Assembly: GCA_023105745.1 (NCBI GenBank) | Contig: JALGQZ010000009.1 | Location: forward strand, 19,516,564 to 19,580,563 | Length of the DNA stretch: 64,000 bases | Reading direction: 5' to 3' | DNA from: Austropuccinia psidii | Taxonomy: Eukaryota; Basidiomycota; Pucciniomycetes; Pucciniales; Sphaerophragmiaceae | In this document: piece by piece, positions 53,764 to 64,000 of the stretch | Position numbering within the stretch: position 1 is the stretch's first letter | Layout: each line of letters starts with the position of its first letter | Made by a program: the position numbers and the translations under genes | The notes under the pieces: model-generated | What the model was told of the DNA's origin: nothing | The model's database searches: none | The model's input: only the letters and a program-made list of their open reading frames with translations

Positions 53764-56700
53764 AACCTGATGTTGAAAAACCTGAGATAATTGAAGACAA
53801 TTAAGATGATAAGTCATCCATATTTTCTGAATCTTCAAAAGATATAGAAAATATCAATGCCACTTTTGACATCATGGAATCTTATTCCCACTTTCCACAA
53901 TTGAGCAATGGTCAACTTGATTTATCAAAAGTTCAAGATGCACAACTTATGAAAACCAAACCAAACAGAGCAAAAGGTTATACAGCTGGCAACTCCTGTA
54001 TAACAGAAATGGTGATTGACAACAAGCCCACCAAACCTTGGCTTTACCCAGGAGCCTTCTTCTCTTGTGTTGGAAAATCTTTTCTTAAAACTGGTGTACC
54101 AAATTTTGAAGACCAATTGTTACCAATTGATGGTATAAAATTCAATAGTTCAAGTAATCCAATGAAAGCATTAGGAATTTTTGAGCCCAATGTCATATTC
54201 ACACACATTAATGGGAATTTAAGAATCACAGTTGAATTTGTTGTTATGGAAAACTGCTCTAGTACCTATTTTATATTGGGAAATGACTATTTAATCATGT
54301 ATGGGATGGATTTACATAGCAACAAAGACAGATACTTTACTATTGGAGCCAAAAGCGTCAGAAATTTGCCTTTTTACCATTTAAAAGACAAATCACAGTA
54401 AATAAAGTATCACCAGTCAACTTACAATTGGACAAATTCAAATCTGAACAGTTGAAGGAGGCTGAAATAAGCCTTCATCTGACTGATAAACAAGAAAATG
54501 AACTTTCTTCCCTTTTGTATGACCACAGAGGAGCATTTGCTTTAGACAAAGAGCCTCTAGGAGAAATATTTGGTCATGAAGTTGATATCATTCTTAATAT
54601 TGAAAGACCTTATCCACCACTCTTGAGAAGACCTGCATACCCACCAAGTCCCAAGTCAAGGGAAGCTCTGCAAACTCATATCAAAGAGCTTCTAGACCTT
54701 GGTGTAATAAGAAAAGTTGGCCATAATGAAGAAGTAGAAATAACTACACCAGTCATAGTGGCATGGAATAATGGAAAATCCAGAATGGTTGGAGACTTTA
54801 GAGCTCTGAACACTTACACTGTTCCAGATAGGTACCCAATACCAAAAATCCAAATTGCCCTTACTCAAATATCTCAAGCAGTGTATATAACCACTATGGA
54901 TTCCCTTAAAGGATTCCATCAAAATGTGGTGACACCAAGAGCTAGAAAATATTTGAGAATTATTGTTCATTGTGCAGTTTATGAATATTTAAGAATGCCC
55001 TTTGGTATCAAAAATGCACCTTCACACTTCCAAAGAATGATGAATGAAATCTTCCCTGAAGAACTCTCACAGGCATGGTTAATCATTTACATTGATGACA
55101 TTATTGTCTGTTCCAAGACTTGGGAAGAGCACATGTACAGATTGTCCAGAGTTTTGACAAAAATTCAATCAGTAAACATGAAAATCTCCTTGAAGAAATG
55201 CCATTTGGGATTTATAGAACTTAAAGCACTAGGACATGTTGTATTTGGTTTGTCCCTTGGAATTGACAAAAACAAAGTTGCAGCAGTATTGCTAAAACCC
55301 ATGCCTCAGAATAAAAAGGAAATTCAGTCATTTTTAGGTTTTGCATGATATTCCAGGCAACACATTAAAGATTTTGCATCCATAGCAAGACCACTTTATA
55401 AATTGTGTGACAAAGACACAGTATTTGAAATGACTGTTGACAGGGTCAAAGATTTTGAGTCTCTAAGAGAATCCTTGACCACTGCTACACTCTTACTGGT
55501 GCCAGACTTTAAATTGCCTTTTAAATTTTATATTGATTCATCAGGGGATGGGCTGGGTGCTGCACTTCAGCAAGCTCAGATCATAAATGATAAACCTGTA
55601 GAAGGACCCATATGTTTCATATCCAGGCGAATCAAACCAACTGAAGCCAGATATGGAGCAAGTCAAATGGAATGCCTATGCCTTGTCTGGGATTTAGAAA
55701 AACTCAACTCCTTTCTGGAAGGATGTGTCTTTGAAGTAATAACAGATTTTACAAGTGTTAAATCACTTTTAAACATGAAAACACCCAATAGAAACATGCT
55801 CAGATGGCAAATAGCCATACAGGAGTATAGGGTTAATATGACTATTGTTCATAAAGATGGTAATATTCATAAAAATGCAGATGGACTGAGCAGATGGCCA
55901 TTACCAAATAATATTGATAATCCTGCTTATGTGCCAGAAGAAGCTTCCCCACAAATCCCAATAGAAGGAATACATGTTACAGACTTGAACACCACCTTCT
56001 TTGAAGAATTCAGAAATAGTTACATTCAAGATAAGACTTGTATCATCTTATGCCAATTACTTAACAAAGACTGGAAAGAAAACTCTCTAATACATTCCTT
56101 GGATGAAGTATGGAAAAGATCTTATGATGAAGGAAGATTTAACCTACTGGATGGTATAATTTATCACAGGACCATGCACACATGTGTCATGACAGTTGTG
56201 GACAGGTCATTAATCAATCTTTTACTGAAATAATGCCATTACAGCCCCTTCTCAGGACATCTGTCTGAAGAAACCTGTGACAGATGTCAAAAAGCAAATA
56301 AATTCACTAGCAAGAGACTTGGAAATATGATAAAAATCCAAGAACCAAGCAGACCTTGGGAAATTGTCCATATCAATTCGGTAACTGGACTACCACCAGG
56401 AGGTGACAGAAGTTATAATGTTTGCCTAGTGATTGTAAACAGATTCAGTAAGACTCCAATCTTTTTACCATGTCAAAAGAATGATACAGACAGGTATACA
56501 GATCTTGTGATTTGGAATAGAGTAGTGTCATGGACTGGCATATTTACAAATATCATTATTGACAGGGATCCCAAATTCACTTTGGCACTAGGGACAAATC
56601 TTCACCAATTATTTGGCACTAAGCTGTCTTTCTCTACAGCCTACCACCCACAAACTAATGGTCTGGCTGAAAGGATGATCCAAACCTTGGAGGAAATGGT

Positions 56701-57478
56701 AAGAAGATTTTGTGCATATGGCCTTGAATTCAATGATTGTGATGGATTTACCCATGATTGGTGTACTCTGTTTCCAGCACGGGAATTAGCATATAAAACA
56801 TCAATCAACATCAGTACCAATAAAACTCCTGCTATCCTAGAAAAAGGATGGAACCCCAAATTACCCCAAGATTCCTTGAGGAAATATTTGATTGAAATAC
56901 ATCCCACAGCTGCTAGCTTCAAGGGAATGCTAGACAAAGCTGGAAAGAATGCAGTAAGGTGCATGGATGACTCTTTTGCATATGCTAAGGACAAATGGGA
57001 TAAATCACATGCAACTCCAGATTTCAAAGTGTGGGATTTACTTCTTGTATCCACCACTAACTTCAATAATATCAAAGGATCTAAAAGTCTGAAAGACTCC
57101 TTTGCAGGACCTTTTGTTATTAAGGCCCTCCATGTAGAAAATGCTGTTGAAGTAGAGTTATCTGAAGAACTTAGCAATAAGCATGCTACATTTCCAGTGA
57201 GCTTGATAAAGCCATATAAATATAGTGATGCTGAAACATTTCCCTTGAGTAATAAAATTCCCCAAGCTATACCTCCTGTTGAGCCATCTGGTAGTAAGAA
57301 AATTACCAAAGTTCTCAAAGAAAGAAAGTTGAGAACCAACAAAGTAAGGAAATACCTTGTTAGGTACAGTGACCCAACTTGTGAAGATATATGGTTGCCG
57401 GAAAAGGACATACCCCAAGCTACTAAACTTCTCAGAAGATTCAGGCACACTAGAAATAACAATATTACAAAGCAATGA
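53764..57478 (+). pseudogene. pol: pol of the old gypsy element: protease, RT, RNase H, integrase; inactive
   Basis: Domains appear in Ty3 order. The protease region (53874-54401) has LYPGAFFSCVG where an aspartate is expected before the G/A pair. The reverse transcriptase (54428-55348) keeps VGDFRALNTY and IIYIDDIIVCS. RNase H (55403-56000) keeps [14 protein letters not shown] and [13 protein letters not shown]. The integrase zinc finger is shortened: only six residues separate GHL from CDRCQK, where 23-32 are usual. The integrase core has HINSVTGLPPG, with asparagine where the first catalytic aspartate belongs. Stops in the main frame include TGA at 55346 and TAA at 56231. Frame changes also occur between protease and reverse transcriptase. 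The element cannot move on its own. Confidence 0.9.
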
Positions 57479-57487
57479 TCTTATTTT

Positions 57488-57499
57488 AGGGGGAGGGAA
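57488..57499 (+). other. polypurine tract of the old gypsy element
   Basis: AGGGGGAGGGAA lies directly before the TGTGAGCC start of the 3' LTR. Confidence 0.85.
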
Positions 57500-59311
57500 T
57501 GTGAGCCTTAGAGGTATTTTTATATACCCAAAAGACCACAAATGATAAATTAAAATACAAATATAAATAAAATAAGTTTATTTATATTATAAAAATAAAA
57601 GTATAAATACAAATTTATATTTAAACATCAAAATTGAATTATAATTTCAAAATAAAAATTACAATAAAATTTAAAATTATGAAAATTCATTTTTACTTGT
57701 GAAAATTAAGTAAAAATAAATTTTTAATAAAAATTATGAAATTGAAATATTTTTGGTAAAAATTTATACAAAATATATTATTAGTTTTTACCCAATAAAT
57801 AAACATACAAATTTTATTTCACCATTTGTTTCCTCATAAAAAATTAGGTGGGGTCACCTCTGAGTGAAATTTTTGTAACTCAACACTAAATAAGCTTGAA
57901 TTAAGTTTTCAGTATTTTCAATACAAAAATTGAAAATACTCAAAACTTTGATTTGATTCACACCACATGGGGTGTTAACCATCAATTTTTGTATTAAAAT
58001 TGAGGTGTTGTGTTTAGTTTAGAAGCTATGAGGAATTGAAGTATTTTCAATTGATTTAAATTGAAATGTCAAAATGTGCCCATTTATTACATGAGTGAAC
58101 TTTGAGCTACATATGAGGTATCAATTATTACTGTATTGTACTGTACAATTCAATTGAATTACATATGTAAATTACAAGTACAATACATTATGAGGAATTA
58201 AAGGAAAAAATAAATTGGAAAGATCAAAATTGGGGGGGAAAGGAGCTCTAGCTCTAAGGGGGAGCCAGACCCCCAAATTCCTTGCTGACAGGTGTGAGAT
58301 ATCAAAATTTGCCCAAAATTTCATCACTTTTGGCCTGGAATTGAGTCACAGACCCTGTGACTCAATTGATTATGAGGTTTTGATACCAACCAGTTTAGTT
58401 TAAATTGCTGCCAAGAAGGTAAAACTACCCTTAACTTAAAACAATGTTAGTAAAAACGGTTTTACCTGATTTTGACGCTTCTTACACACATTCTGAAATG
58501 TTTTGAAGGCTCTAGACCGGGTATTGCTATAGTAATGGCTGCTTTAAGCGTCTAAAAATGGCTTAAACCAGCCCTTTTTTGGTCTAAACCAGGGTTCAAT
58601 GATGCCATAATTGGCTTTTCTGTTGTCAGACTGTTCTTCACGACTGACAAGAGTAAATTTCTGTTTTGCAGTAAGAAAATTGATGGCTATAAAAGAATGT
58701 CTTCTTTGCCCTACTTTTCTCTTCATGTTAGAATCTTTTCCTTTTATAATTAGTTTAAACACTGTTAAACCAATCAATAAGAGATTCCAACCACCCTTTT
58801 TAAATCATTTTAAACCTTTCAACCACGTGGAAACATCATTATAATCATTGTTAGTAACTCTTCTAATCATTTTTACCCCTGAACCACCCCAAAAGTGAAT
58901 TAAAGCATCTTTCATCACTGTAAACTTTGTCACTTTGTTTCCAGATTCACTCTGGTCACTTTTGGGTGTGTTTTCTCTTTAAAGCTCTTTATAAAGACTT
59001 TGTTCTTCAATTGATTGCCTTCAGTACTTTGCTCAATTAATTCCAATTGAAATTGCTCTTGAAGAAATTTCTTTTGTAGCCTTAAATATCTCTTGTAGAG
59101 GCTTTTTGGATAAATTTTTATTGTTGGTAAAACAAGAAATCTTTATAATATTTTTGTTTTATACTAATAAAGCTATAAACAATAAGATTGGTGTGTTTTC
59201 TCTTAAGAATAATATTTCTTTCTATTTTTAATTGATTTTTTACCTTATATAAATTTCAAGGACAGGAAAAGTACTTGCTTTTTAATCAAAGTTTCATATC
59301 CACACCTTTAA
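57500..59311 (+). repeat. 3' LTR of the old gypsy element
   Basis: 1812 bp, homologous to 49335-51154 along its length. It ends CACACCTTTAA rather than CACACCTTACA and is followed by AAAAG. Confidence 0.9.
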
Positions 59312-59316
59312 AAAAG

Positions 59317-61320
59317 AGAGTTTTACCAGCTTTCTTAAGGGCAAATGTTTCATTAAAAGTTTGCGCTTTTTATTAATTGGTTCAACTGAAGAGGAAAAAA
59401 TCTTTCAGGAGAACAAAATTTTATGGGATTACTTGTTCTTTATTGTCTTAAACTTCAACTGAGAGAATGATTTCAGCCAAGGTTTACCTGTCTTTCTGGG
59501 GCATTCCTTCACCAAACCAGCCAGACATGATTACCATTAACAATATTTTGAAGCCAATTATTGATGAGCTCATTGAAATAAAAAATCTCAATATTTCAAC
59601 ACCTAGTCACCCACATGGTTGAAATGTAAGAATCAACCTGCTATCTCTAATTGGTGACATTGTTGCTACTCACAAAGTTTCAGGATTCATGTCCCATTTG
59701 GCCAAATCCTTTTGCTCCTGGTGTGAGCTTTAAGACCACATGAGGGAAAAATTAAGACCTTGAAAGCCCCATCAAAAATTAGTGTTTTGGGGGCATCAAA
59801 TTGATGGAACAATGCTAGAACCACAAAGCTACAGCAACGATTTTCCAAATCTAGTGGAATATGATGGTCTGAGCTAAATGGCTGACCATATTGGGATCCA
59901 GTCACCAGTTTTGCATTAGGAATTTTTCACAACTGGTATTAAGGGGTATTGCGGAACCATGTGCTTCATCAATGGGGTTTTGACATAAAATTAATCCAAC
60001 AAAATGTCTCACTTGAACCATCAGGATAGGGATAATATAAGATAATGCAATATAAATTTCTCTCATAAAATGATGACAACCTAGAAATCAAAGGGTATCT
60101 TACACAAGATCTTATTAAAAATATTCAAAGTGGGATAAACAAAATCATTGTCCCAAAAGGAATAAGCCATATACCATCCCCAATTGGTACACATTCAGCT
60201 GGTAAATTGAAGACCAAAACATGGTCAGTGCTATTTTAAATTTACCCCCATTCACTTTATTGGACCTCTTTTGAGATTTGGGACCAGGAAATTGTCTTCT
60301 CCTGGTCAATATTGGTTCATTGATCTAATGTAATGATTTCATTGGGACCACTTCCATTAAACAAGAAGATATTGATTTGTTTTCAAAATCATATGAGACA
60401 TATCAACAAACATCAAGAATCTTATTTCCAAATATTTGAGCTACACCCAAAAACCACTATGCTATGCACATTCCTAAACAGATAATGAGGTGGGGCCCCT
60501 TGAAAGCTATATCTGAGTATGGTGATGAACGGTTGATTGGTATACTACAGAAATTTAAAACTAACTCACCAATTGGTATGTAAAAAAGATTTTTTTTCAA
60601 TTAATTTTTTTTATTTATGAAAGATATTACCATGGTCAGTTGAAGAAATAATTATGAAAAAGTATGGCCAAATTCAAAGGTTTCAGAAATTCAAGGCTGA
60701 AGTAGAGTGGGCCCTTCCCAACAAAGATCAACCATAAATTTCAAATTTGAAATCTTTAGATGAACCATTGTACATTCAATTATTAAAGCATCTTCAAAAA
60801 GGATACCTCTGTTACGTAGCTATAGTGACTTACCTCATCCATTAAGCTCAATTTTTTTGAGACATGCAATCATTGAAAAGGTTGAAATATAATGGAAATC
60901 ACAATCAAAGGTTTTAAAATTCCCACCAAACAATCTAGTCTATGCAACCAACAGTTCAGGAAAAATTGAATTGGCAAAAATGGTACAAATTCTGGATTTA
61001 GCCAGTGAAAAGATTCAAAAAGGCCCTATTTTAGTGGTCGGTTGGTTTTAAGAAGTTAAAGAACAAGGGTAAGGATTCAATGAGCTTGAAGCATTTTTTG
61101 GGGGTATGGAAAGTAATTCATTTGAAAGAAGCTCATTGAGATGGTTATGTATCTTTTCTCAAATATCAGGGCTGGGTTCATATTTAAATATTCCAGGATG
61201 GTAATTCAGATGCAAAGAATTTTCAGTAATAGATTGGCCAATAAATAAAATGGTTGGGTTGGAGGCATTTAATTAAGGAAGAAAAATACAGGATTTTATG
61301 AACAGGTCAGTAGTGTATGA
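59317..61320 (+). pseudogene. Plavaka-like transposase pseudogene, 3' part (copy 2)
   Basis: This continues the transposase interrupted at 49334. Matches to the intact transposase, in shifting frames, include INWFN for VDWFN (catalytic aspartate changed to asparagine), ERMISAKVYLS with GIPSPNQP for ERLKPENVYVA with GIIPGPKEP, VSGFMSHLAKSFCSWC for LTGFISHSGNHFCNFC, and SAGKLKTKTWSVLF for SHGSLKAAEWALLY. Stops and indels are numerous. The region after about 60600 fits the C-terminal domain. No intact frame longer than about 80 codons remains. Confidence 0.8.
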
Positions 61321-61789
61321 TGTGTATTAAATTTAAATTGAAAGATCTCATTTGAATAGAAGTCACTATTTCAATCAGCCAAGATTATTCAAAATGTGTA
61401 GCTTAGAATTTTCATAAAAATAATAAATCTCTTCATGTTTTCCAATATAAATCAATCCAAGCCAAATCTAAAACAAACCTCTAATATCTATGAAAGAAAA
61501 TTCTAACCAAATTTAATAGAAATAATTTTTTTATTAATTTTTATCATTTGTTTTAGTTTTATTCTCAAACAAATCTAACAAAAAAATTCAAAGGAAATGT
61601 ATTTTAAAACTCTAATTGATAATTTTTTTTAAGTTATTTTTCTTCTTTATTTTCAGTTTCTTTTCAGCTTTATTTTTAAGAAATCAAATTTCTAATATTG
61701 AATATCAATTTTACAGCCAAAAAGAATGCTTTACTTATCAAGATGACCATTAATTAGGAACTCTAAGAAAAGAATTATTTGAATTTTAA
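61321..61789. other. AT-rich spacer between convergent pseudogenes
   Basis: No coding sequence seen. It lies between the 3' ends of the transposase and partner pseudogenes of copy 2. Confidence 0.45.
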
Positions 61790-63560
61790 ATTTTATCATC
61801 TTCACTAATGTCTTCAGAATCTTCCATTTCACTGTCCTGATACAAAATATGACTGAATTACCCCTGTTGATTGTCAGTCATTGACTTATTTGCATTTCTG
61901 TGATCAAGATTTTCTGTTTCCAAATGTTCAAGATAATCACTTCCCCCATTCACTGAGTAATCCAAGTGTTCATCATTTGTGATCCCATGTGAAATATTGT
62001 AAAGTAAAGCGGCTTCATCTCAATACTTTTGAGTAAATTGCTTATCACTGAGTCTTTCATTGGGATGTTTCTTTCCTAGTAGTGACTTGGAGGCATCTGC
62101 CAAAAACGCAATACTGGATGAATCTTCCAAAATTCTCTTCTGGGCTGCTTTATGATTATTAACCCAATCCGCACTTTAAAAATCAATTAGGAGCCCTTCA
62201 GGTGCATAGCTGCTAATTTAGCCCATGCCCTCAGCTGGGAGATAAAGTTGATACCTTTGAATCCTCTTTTTATTGCATTGGTCAGCCTTTTCAATTTTTC
62301 ATCTAGCCTCCTAATTAATAAATTTCCTTTATCTAACTGGCATTCCATTCTCTTGATTGTGTATCTATTTCTTAAAGGATCCAATTGATCTTCACAGTGT
62401 GAATTCACGTTGGCTAGGACTCTTAGGTATTTCTGCAGGAATCCTTGGGAAACCCCAAATGCATATCAAATGTTTTTGACCTAAGCCAAAAACAATCCAC
62501 CTGTTAGCACAAGAAGTAGTTATATGAAAAAATACATTAACCTTTAGGCGGGATCTCAGAATTTCTTTTCTTTCTTCATCCCTAGCATGTTTTCCACTCT
62601 CCTTGGACTCCCCCTTGTAGTTTTGGGCCATATGCCATTGCACAAAGTGGTTGTAGCCTTTGGTAAGACGATTTATGTCCTCTAGATAACTCATATTGAA
62701 ATTTATTAATTGGTATGTCCCACAAATATAAATCTGAAGAAAGCTTTGAATTGCGCTGATTCTACATGCCTTGTTATATAGAATATCAACCAAGTCATTA
62801 AGATCTGGAGCCCATTGGCGGATACCAAGTTTTGCTAGAACTGAAACTACATATTTTTTTGACAACTAACTCATATGTAAAATTGAGCTTCTAATTATCT
62901 TCTTTTTTGGCTTCATACCTCTCAAAGCAAGGATTTCTTCCAATGTTAACAATGGTGGAAGAGTAGTATTTTCAACATGGCCAAAATTTCACTTAAAAAT
63001 GAAAAACAAGTATTGAATTCTTTTAACATTAAATAATAAGGGGATATTGGTACAGATTGTTGATGAATGGGGCTTCATAGATGTTTGATATTTTCATAAA
63101 ATGCTTTCTTTTATTAAAAAAAATTATATTTATCAGTATGAAAACAAACAATGTGAATATAAAAAAACACTGCATTCCCGTTGTAGGTGCAAATACTTCA
63201 GGAATTTCAACATTAAGAAGCTGATGAGAATTTCTCTTTTTTGAGGAGATAGGGTAGAAAGTCTCTTTGGATCAATATTGTTGACTTTTTGTGGTATGCT
63301 ACTCATGCTTCCTGATGTATTGGCTAAAGTTTGTCAAGACAGTTTGTTTTGTGATTTAGGGTGGTTCAAGATATTTTCTAATTTTTGATGCCCTTTACCA
63401 TTTTATTTTGCCAATGCAGTACCTTCAGAGGGACATTCCTCCTTAAGATTTAATTTAACTAGTAAAGCTTCCAAATTTTGTTCACAACTCTTAAGTTTTT
63501 CTTCAATGTGTTTAATTTTCTGGGTTTTCTGCTCAAAGAGAGGAGTAATATTATTGTTAT
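61790..63560 (-). pseudogene. Plavaka partner-gene pseudogene (copy 2), minus strand
   Basis: Two open pieces survive, 62865-62392 and 62408-62187. They overlap in different frames, so one frameshift separates them. The first begins LGIRQWAPDLNDLVDILYNK and runs through YNHFVQWHMAQNYKGESKE and HARDEERKEILRSRLK. The second has YTIKRMECQ then LLIRRLDEKLKRL. This order is typical of the protein paired with Plavaka-type transposases in basidiomycetes. Upstream, around 63560-63300, a coiled-coil-like N-terminal stretch (IEEKLKSCEQNLEALL) is readable. Downstream, towards 61790, an acidic tail (DSEMEDSEDISED) follows after a stop. The gene converges on the transposase pseudogene. Confidence 0.65.
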
Positions 63561-63623
63561 TTTCTGATGCAAACGTTTTTGGAAATAGCTATTGAAATTC
63601 ATATGTAATGTTAATTAATAGAT

Positions 63624-64000
63624 GGAAATTGTGTGGAGTATCCTGGAAACTTATAATATCAGTAGTGCTGTAAAGATAGCAGATATAGCAGAAAAAGTAA
63701 TAGAAGCAAGTGAGAGGAGGAATTAAAACCTTTGCAATTGAGTAAGCTACTGTAATAGAGATGAACAAAAAGAAAAGCTGAAGCAAGGAAGGCATAAGAT
63801 CAGAAAAGGTAAACAGAAAAAAGTGGGAGGAGAGTGAAGAAAGTGAAATCTCTGAAGTAATTTGATGTGAGAGATAGGGAAATTGTGTGGAGTATCCTGG
63901 AAACTTATAATATCAGTAGTGCTGTAAAGATAGCAGATATAGCAGAAAAAGTAATAGAAGCAAGTGAGAGGAGGAATTAAAACCTTTGCAATTGAGTAAG
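63624..64000. repeat. 254-bp-period tandem repeat at the window edge
   Basis: The sequence from 63624 (GGAAATTGTGTGGAGTATCC) recurs exactly from 63878 to the last base of the window, 123 bases without a mismatch. A second period may continue outside the window. Confidence 0.85.

Larger units (their letters stand above)
49335..59311 (+). mobile_element. old, inactive Ty3/gypsy retrotransposon, 9977 bp
   Basis: LTRs at 49335-51154 and 57500-59311 flank an internal region with a gag-like ORF1/ORF2, protease, reverse transcriptase, RNase H and integrase in that order. Many substitutions separate the LTRs (about 20 in the first 260 bases), so the insertion is much older than the one at 33299. No chromodomain of the kind seen in the young element was recognised, although the C-terminus has YLVRYSDPTCEDIWLPEKD, a chromodomain-like stretch. 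The element is inserted in the transposase pseudogene of copy 2. Confidence 0.92.

Overview
The window looks like nuclear DNA from a rust fungus (Basidiomycota, Pucciniales). It has short introns of 50-86 nt with GTGAGT/GTAAGT donors, CpG-poor AT-rich filler, and layer on layer of nested transposons. From memory of protein families, the two large LTR-retrotransposon families resemble those that saturate the genome of Austropuccinia psidii (myrtle rust). That species call is an inference without a search. I see no conserved housekeeping gene, rRNA or tRNA.

Layout. 1-3594: part of a minus-strand Ty3/gypsy element and its probable LTR. 4695-5832: an inverted-repeat element filled with a degenerate 21-bp repeat. 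6060-9440: an old broken copy of part of a DNA transposon. 9441-9835 plus 31033-32441: one minus-strand LTR split in two by the main feature of the window. 9836-31029: a 21,194-bp CACTA/Plavaka-like DNA transposon with 46-bp terminal inverted repeats and an AGT target duplication. 33299-43611: a young chromodomain Ty3/gypsy element on the minus strand (LTRs differ at 4 of 768 bases, duplication CCTGG) with an antisense spliced zinc-cluster gene. 44753-45560: AT-rich tandem repeat. 47089-48712: solo LTR (duplication TCTTT). 49335-59311: an old dead Ty3/gypsy element (duplication AAAAG). The last two are inserted in a second, older Plavaka-like transposon whose transposase pseudogene lies on both sides of 49335-59311 and whose partner gene is at 61790-63560. 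63624-64000: start of a 254-bp tandem repeat.

The giant element is the most interesting system. In order it carries an unknown 677-aa gene, a TET/JBP-type 2-oxoglutarate/Fe(II) dioxygenase gene, a zinc-cluster gene, a SNF2-family ATPase gene, a Plavaka partner gene and an uninterrupted 1025-aa transposase. Three minisatellites and six related palindromic hairpins lie between the genes. TET/JBP enzymes oxidise methylated bases and SNF2 proteins remodel chromatin, so the cargo reads as an epigenetic toolkit travelling with its own transposase. The link between TET/JBP genes and basidiomycete DNA transposons is known. The complete nested element, its gene set and the hairpin family are what deserve checking. 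In this copy the SNF2 gene has one internal stop and the partner gene two, while the transposase and the main TET/JBP reading frame are open.
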